Source of the DNA: Heliocidaris erythrogramma
Taxonomy: Eukaryota; Echinodermata; Echinoidea; Camarodonta; Echinometridae
Assembly: GCA_025617745.1 (NCBI GenBank)
Contig: CM046869.1
Span: forward strand, 5,790,244 to 5,854,243
Reading direction: 5' to 3'
DNA length: 64,000 bases
This document shows, piece by piece, positions 49,501 through 55,500 of this stretch. The position numbers and the translations under genes are program-made. The notes below the pieces were generated by a model. That model saw only the letters and a program-made list of their open reading frames with translations. It ran no database searches and was not told the DNA's origin. The number at the start of each line of letters is the position of its first letter. The first letter of the stretch is position 1.

Positions 49501-52500
49501 TCAATGGTACGCTGCACAACGCGATCAATGACAAGCTCCGGATAGCCACCGTCTCGCAGGACTTGCTTGATGCGAAGAAGCTCAGGGTTGAGCTTACACG
49601 GAGAACAAATTTGCAAGGCGCGACACACCAAGCTATCAATCAAACCAGTCCCATACGATGTAGCACTGTACGAATCCCATCGCGTGTACTGGCCCGTAAA
49701 CGTAGGTTTACAATATACGGACGTGAGAAGTTTGCCGTCACTCTTCTCAACCAGTACATCCAAAAATGGAAGCGCGTTAGACTGCTCCATCTCACATGAA
49801 ACCGAAGCGCCGGATGAAGCGAGTTGAGTTGTGTAAGAAAGTCCTTGCACGCAGCGCTTGAATCAAACATAGCAAAGGTATCATCAACGTAACGAAAGTA
49901 GGTGAGCGGGGTAAGGCTAGGATCAGTGATGTTTTCATGAAGGCGGGCTTCATGAAAGCCAACAAAGATATTAGCAAGCACGGGGCCCAACGGGAAACCC
50001 ATAGCAACACCATCGATCTGCGAATACATGATATCATTAAAGCTAAACTCGACAGCACTTGTAGCATGTTTCATTAGTTCAACAAACACGGATTCAGAGA
50101 TAGGAGGTTCATCCAAATCACCATGGTAGAGGGCGGAGACACAGATATCAATGGTCTCCTTTAGTGGCACGTTGGTGAACAAACTACAGACATCAAATGA
50201 ACATAAAGAGACAGATTCACTAATGTACTCAGTGTAAATACATTGTTTCTTCCTTAGCAGGGATGGTTATCATGTAATATCTTTACCAATAGATTTGTAG
50301 AGGTGATATTTGTAATGAATTAGGGTTAAGCCAGAGATGATTGCAGAATATATATTTAATACACACATTTTCCATATACTTCAGTTTGATTTATATCAGG
50401 CTCTTATTCTACAGATTAACCCTAACTGCACTGAGGGGGGGGGGGTGATTTTGGTGATTGCATCGCGACCGCTGGCAATTTCGGATTCTCGCTTCATGAC
50501 TTTTTTCCCTGAAGTCTTGCGCACGTTTTGATACCACATTTGTCCATATCAGATATACCTAGTGGGTGTTATATGATAATTAGTATGTGCATGTCATTAA
50601 AATTGCTAATCGCTCCATATATTTGTGTACAATTACATGCTGTCAATACACAATGGCTTGCATTTTAATTAGCCAATTATTCAAAAAATGTGCATAATTG
50701 ATTAAAATTAATCACACCATCAGATTCAGCATGTGAAGATCTATCGACATGCAAATTTTCAAGTTCATTGGACATTGCGTTTCCGAGATCAATCGGGGGG
50801 GGGGGGGGGGGGTGGGCTCCCAGGTCCCCCCCCCCCCCCCAAGTATTTTCATGGAGCAAAATAGCCTAGTTCAGTAAGGGTTAAATGAAAATGAAACCTT
50901 TCCAGTAAATTAATGATAAAATCCACTGTTAATCTTGATGTTTGCAGACAAAGAAGAAGAGTTCTGGGATGAGACAAAGGAGCTGAGTTTCTTCAGTAAA
51001 TTCTGGGAATTACAGGTAAGATTCTTCTTTCATTCTCAACCCTTTGTGTCATTCTGTGTCACAAGGTTTTCCAGTTCATATTTAGATTCCATGTGCATGT
51101 ACATGTACATGTTTCTGTTTTGAGATTCTTAGGAAGGCTTTGCCTCCCAAGGCATTATAGGTGTTCAGAACTTTTTTAAATTTTGACTTAACATTTAATG
51201 TGCTGATACTCTTTTTTGAACTATGATTTTAGATTTCGTCCCTTCACATGAGACTATGACACACCACTAAATGTGGCGTTCTTTGCGCTCAGGCATGAAG
51301 TGATGGATTAGATAAATGCTTGACATGCATGCAACACACAAGCACATACATTAAAGGGCAATCCAACCTGACTAATAAGATGACTTGTGTGAAAGCAGAA
51401 AACTGGGTGGTGAAAGTTTGAAAGAAATCAGACAAGGAATAAGAAAGTTATGGATGTTTGAAAAATGAGATCACTAAATCTATGCGAATCTCAAATTGGC
51501 AATTTGGTGATTCGACTGTGACATACTTGCGGACAACTCTCCTGTTTGTTTTGCACTAAAATATCATTTGATTTGCAGTTTTCTCCGAAGTGAATTTACC
51601 CTTGGGGCAGTACACTAAATACAGTATAATGGAGGTAGAATATTGTTATAGTTCCTCATGAAAGAAAAACATCCTACTTAGTAATGGACTTTGAAAAAAA
51701 CTTAATTTTCAGTCATTTGTGTGTAGGAGCAAATGGGGGAGTTGTCCGCAAATACATCACAGTGACATTACGTATTCGGCCAATTTGAATTTCCATATGT
51801 ATAGTGACTACAATTCTTAACTTCCTTATTGCTTGTTTGATTTTGTTCAAATTTTCACCAGTCTGCTTCTCTGATTTTTCCTCTTTCTTTCAGAGCAACT
51901 TGCTATTAAAGGAGAATTAACACTAGAATATAAAATTAATGTACTTATGTTCAAAGGTGTAATATATTCTTAATCATTGACCTGTATCACTTGTTAAATA
52001 AAATATCAGAAAAAGGTTTAAATCAAGACATTCTAGCTCACGGTATCATCTGCTAACACTTTACATGGGGGCTGCCATTTTCTTGATGACATGGAGTTGT
52101 ACATGAACCATTGGAAACCGTTCCGGTCAGGAAGATATTTTTAATCCTCGAGCTAAATTGCTTCTCTTCATTATAAAAAATCCCCATATATGATGGAAAA
52201 TACATAACAGGTGTATATATATATATATATATATATATTCTAAAATTGGAAATTTATAGATTTCTTTTTAAATTCTCTGGTTTTTTCTAACTGGAAATCA
52301 TTTTCTTGGTCTTGCCTGGCAGAGCAGAACATAATTTATACAACGCGCATTCTGACGTTTGAAGTCCATTATCTAAAAGCAGGTGAATGCATATAGTTTG
52401 TCACTATTGACGCTCGGGGGAAAGTCATCTGGCATAAATTTGAATTAATTCGCTCCGTCGCGTACGTCATAGTATCAAGAATATAGATTTGTATTTAGTA

Positions 52501-55500
52501 AAATCATAATTTTCAAAGAAATATAAAACACATTTTCTTTTTAGAATATATGTATGTATAGAGTACCGAAGTGATGACGTCACAAAAAGCTATTTTTTTC
52601 ATTTTGACATTTTGTATACCATATCTCAAAGGAACATGGTGAAAAACATCCAGAGCCCAAATTTTATGGCAATTGGCTCATTGGGCCCCGAGATATGGCC
52701 GCATGAATACCTCCTTAGCCCCATTGAAGTCAGTGTTAAATTGGCCTGGTTCTAAACTGTTAAGAACCAGGCCAATTTACACTGACTTCAATGGGGCTAA
52801 TTAGATATTCATATAGCCATACCTTGGGCCACCATGAACTGATTCATGTCAAATTTGATGTGTGAATGTTTTCCATCATGCTCTACCTAAATATGGTCAT
52901 AAAAATACTGAAATACAAAAATCAAAATTTGATGACTTCACACTTCGGTACTCTATATATTAAATCTCAAATGGGATTTTGTATCAGGAAGAAAGACAAT
53001 TTTGCATTCGGATTAAAAAAGTCTTTATGTACACATCAAGAAAATGGCAGTCCCCAGGTATTGCTAGCAGACGATAAATCTTGCTGAGAAAATCTTGATT
53101 TATACCCATCTCGTATATTTTTAATGCAAAACTACGTAGGACAACAAGAAGGAATAGATTACATCTTTGAATATAAGCACATTTATATTGTGAGGTTAAT
53201 TCCCCTTTAAGGTTGGATTTCCCTTTATACAAACTACAACAATCACTACTGGGAAAAGAAATAACAGCACCATTTTTCACCTAAATCTATTCCGTTGAGT
53301 TATATGCTGTATTGGTCATAGTAATTAAAGTTATTTCTCATCAGTGACCTTTTGAAGCTAAAAGAGTTAATTTATATGTCAGGGGTTATCTCTCTAACCA
53401 GACAAATTTGTTTTCTCCTTAAAATACATTGTTTTCTTTTAGGAATCTCAGTTTAGCTGTTTTGAGATGTACACATGTATCAACATGTAAACAATCTTTT
53501 TCTTGAATTTTGGAACAAAAGTCTTTGGTTTATTCTATTTATTCTAAATCCCTTCAACTTTTACCAAGGCTGTGCATTACCTTAGATATAATTTGTTTCC
53601 TAAAAGTGAAGGATTATGTATAAATATAGTTTGTTCATTTTTTTTAAATCATCGGGTTCAAACTTTAAATTATGTGAAGAATCAAGGATTTTGGAATTCA
53701 TATGATATATTTATATAATGCTAATGATTATTAATTCATGTCATGTTATTGATTCAGTGTAAGATGCTTGAAGCCAATAAGTATGTTACAGAAGATCACA
53801 AGTACCAGTCTAATCCCTTAGAATGGCCTCTTATGGAACGTGGAATTGCATACTGGATGAATCCTACCACTAATGTAAGTGTGCCTTGTGTGTTTGGTTT
53901 AATGTTTCGTGCATGCACAGCCGAATATTTGATTCAAAGAAAAAAACATGCAAGGTTTCTTTTAGATCCTTTGTCATGAACAATGCTTGTCATGACTTTG
54001 GAATAAAAAGTTTTTATTGTAAATTACTAAGTTTGAAAAATAAATCAACAAATTTATCATGCTCAGTGATCACATGCAGTTGAATATGCCCAATAACAAT
54101 ATTCAATAGACCACTTCGGTAATATATGCAAATTTTATGCATACCTTTCCAATAAAGGTTGTTCTCGACAACCTGAAAGCATGCCGGGCATAGCTACAAA
54201 TAATGTATGCAAACTGGATTCCAAGCATTGAGGCTTATTTATAAAATGCAGGTTCATGGAATAGCTCGTCACTAGGTGCTCAGAGAATATATGTGCATAA
54301 ATTTGTATACATTACAGAAGCGGTCTGTTGAGGCAAAACTTGACCAAATAAGAAAATGGGAATTTGTAGCACCTTAAGAATTCACCAGTCAAATTCCATT
54401 AATAAAAGAGGAAGAATAAACACAGACATGGGAAATATGTATTCTTGCCAAAGTGACATGGTTGTAGACAAGAGTTAGTCACCTCCACCAATTTTGTATA
54501 GTTTTTATTAGCCTCTGTGTGTGAGTTTATAGGAAGCATTTGGTTCATTCTTGCACTACAGCCAGTTTGTTCCTCCGCATATTTGATTTAGATTTGTTAC
54601 TATTCATACAACTTTGTTCTACCTAAATACATGTAATTACATGTAATACATACTTTGATGATCATTTTGTTTTTCAGGCCCAGATTCATCTCCTTGGTAA
54701 TGCAATCATCTGGTGGACAGCTAACCTGGGCATCCTTGTTTATCTGGTTGTCATGGTAATCTACATTATACGACATCAGAGAGCTTGCAATGATCTCACA
54801 AATGGTAGGAGGTTTTATTTTGTGCTTCAAGTCCTTAATTATTGTATTAACATTTAGTCTTATATGCTGCTATGCAAATGCCACATGTGTTGACAGAGAG
54901 ATGCTAAATCGCCCAAGAAACCTAGAAAACGTATCATAGAGGTTGATTTACCTTCCATCAATGACCTATACCTGAAAAATGTACTACATGTATATACAGG
55001 TAATGCCAGATCATGTGCACCCTTTATAAAAAACTAAATCGATTGGGACAATATCTTTGTAAATCACGCTCCCAACATGCACGTTTCTAATGGTCTTTAG
55101 TCCCAGACTCCATTCACCTGTAACAGTTCAGGTCTTAAGTTAGACGAGTCTCAATGCCTTGAATGCACCATGGAAATGTAGGACAGTGTATGATGTGATC
55201 TCATGTGTTGTTGTTTTTTTCTCTCTCTCTCTTTTTTTCTACCCTCCTCCTTCATCCTCTTGATTCAAATCTGATCACACTTACCTGCCAGGTGAAATAT
55301 ACTCAGAGGAATTAATTGGGATACAGCATGTACATAAAACTCATGTTGATTAATTATTGAAACCGATTAATATGGAATCGATTGTTCAAATATGACGGTT
55401 CAGCTTTATTATGTAAATGTAATCAATTACAATATTCTGTTATATATTAAATGAATTAACTAGTCGATTTAACCCGTTGACTACTGAATTCTTTAACTCT

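Larger units (their letters stand above)
48793..50240 (-). mobile_element. Penelope-like element, 5' truncated (RT + GIY-YIG)
   Basis: On the minus strand, inside POMT1 intron 12, the sequence encodes the C-terminal part of a Penelope-type reverse transcriptase ([43 protein letters not shown] with the catalytic [12 protein letters not shown]) followed by a GIY-YIG endonuclease ([21 protein letters not shown]). The two parts are in different frames (break near 49830), so the copy is dead. Upstream RT motifs are absent, as expected for 5' truncation. The 3' edge carries a hammerhead-like motif at 48793-48828. Confidence 0.9.
51351..53228. mobile_element. TTAAAGGGCAATCCAACCT MITE carrying a nested element
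   Basis: The left end TTAAAGGGCAATCCAACCTG (51351) and the right end AAGGTTGGATTTCCCTTTA (53209-53228) belong to one inverted-repeat family also present at 59547-60141. The element is cut by another insertion between 51910 and 53206. POMT1 intron 13. Confidence 0.85.
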
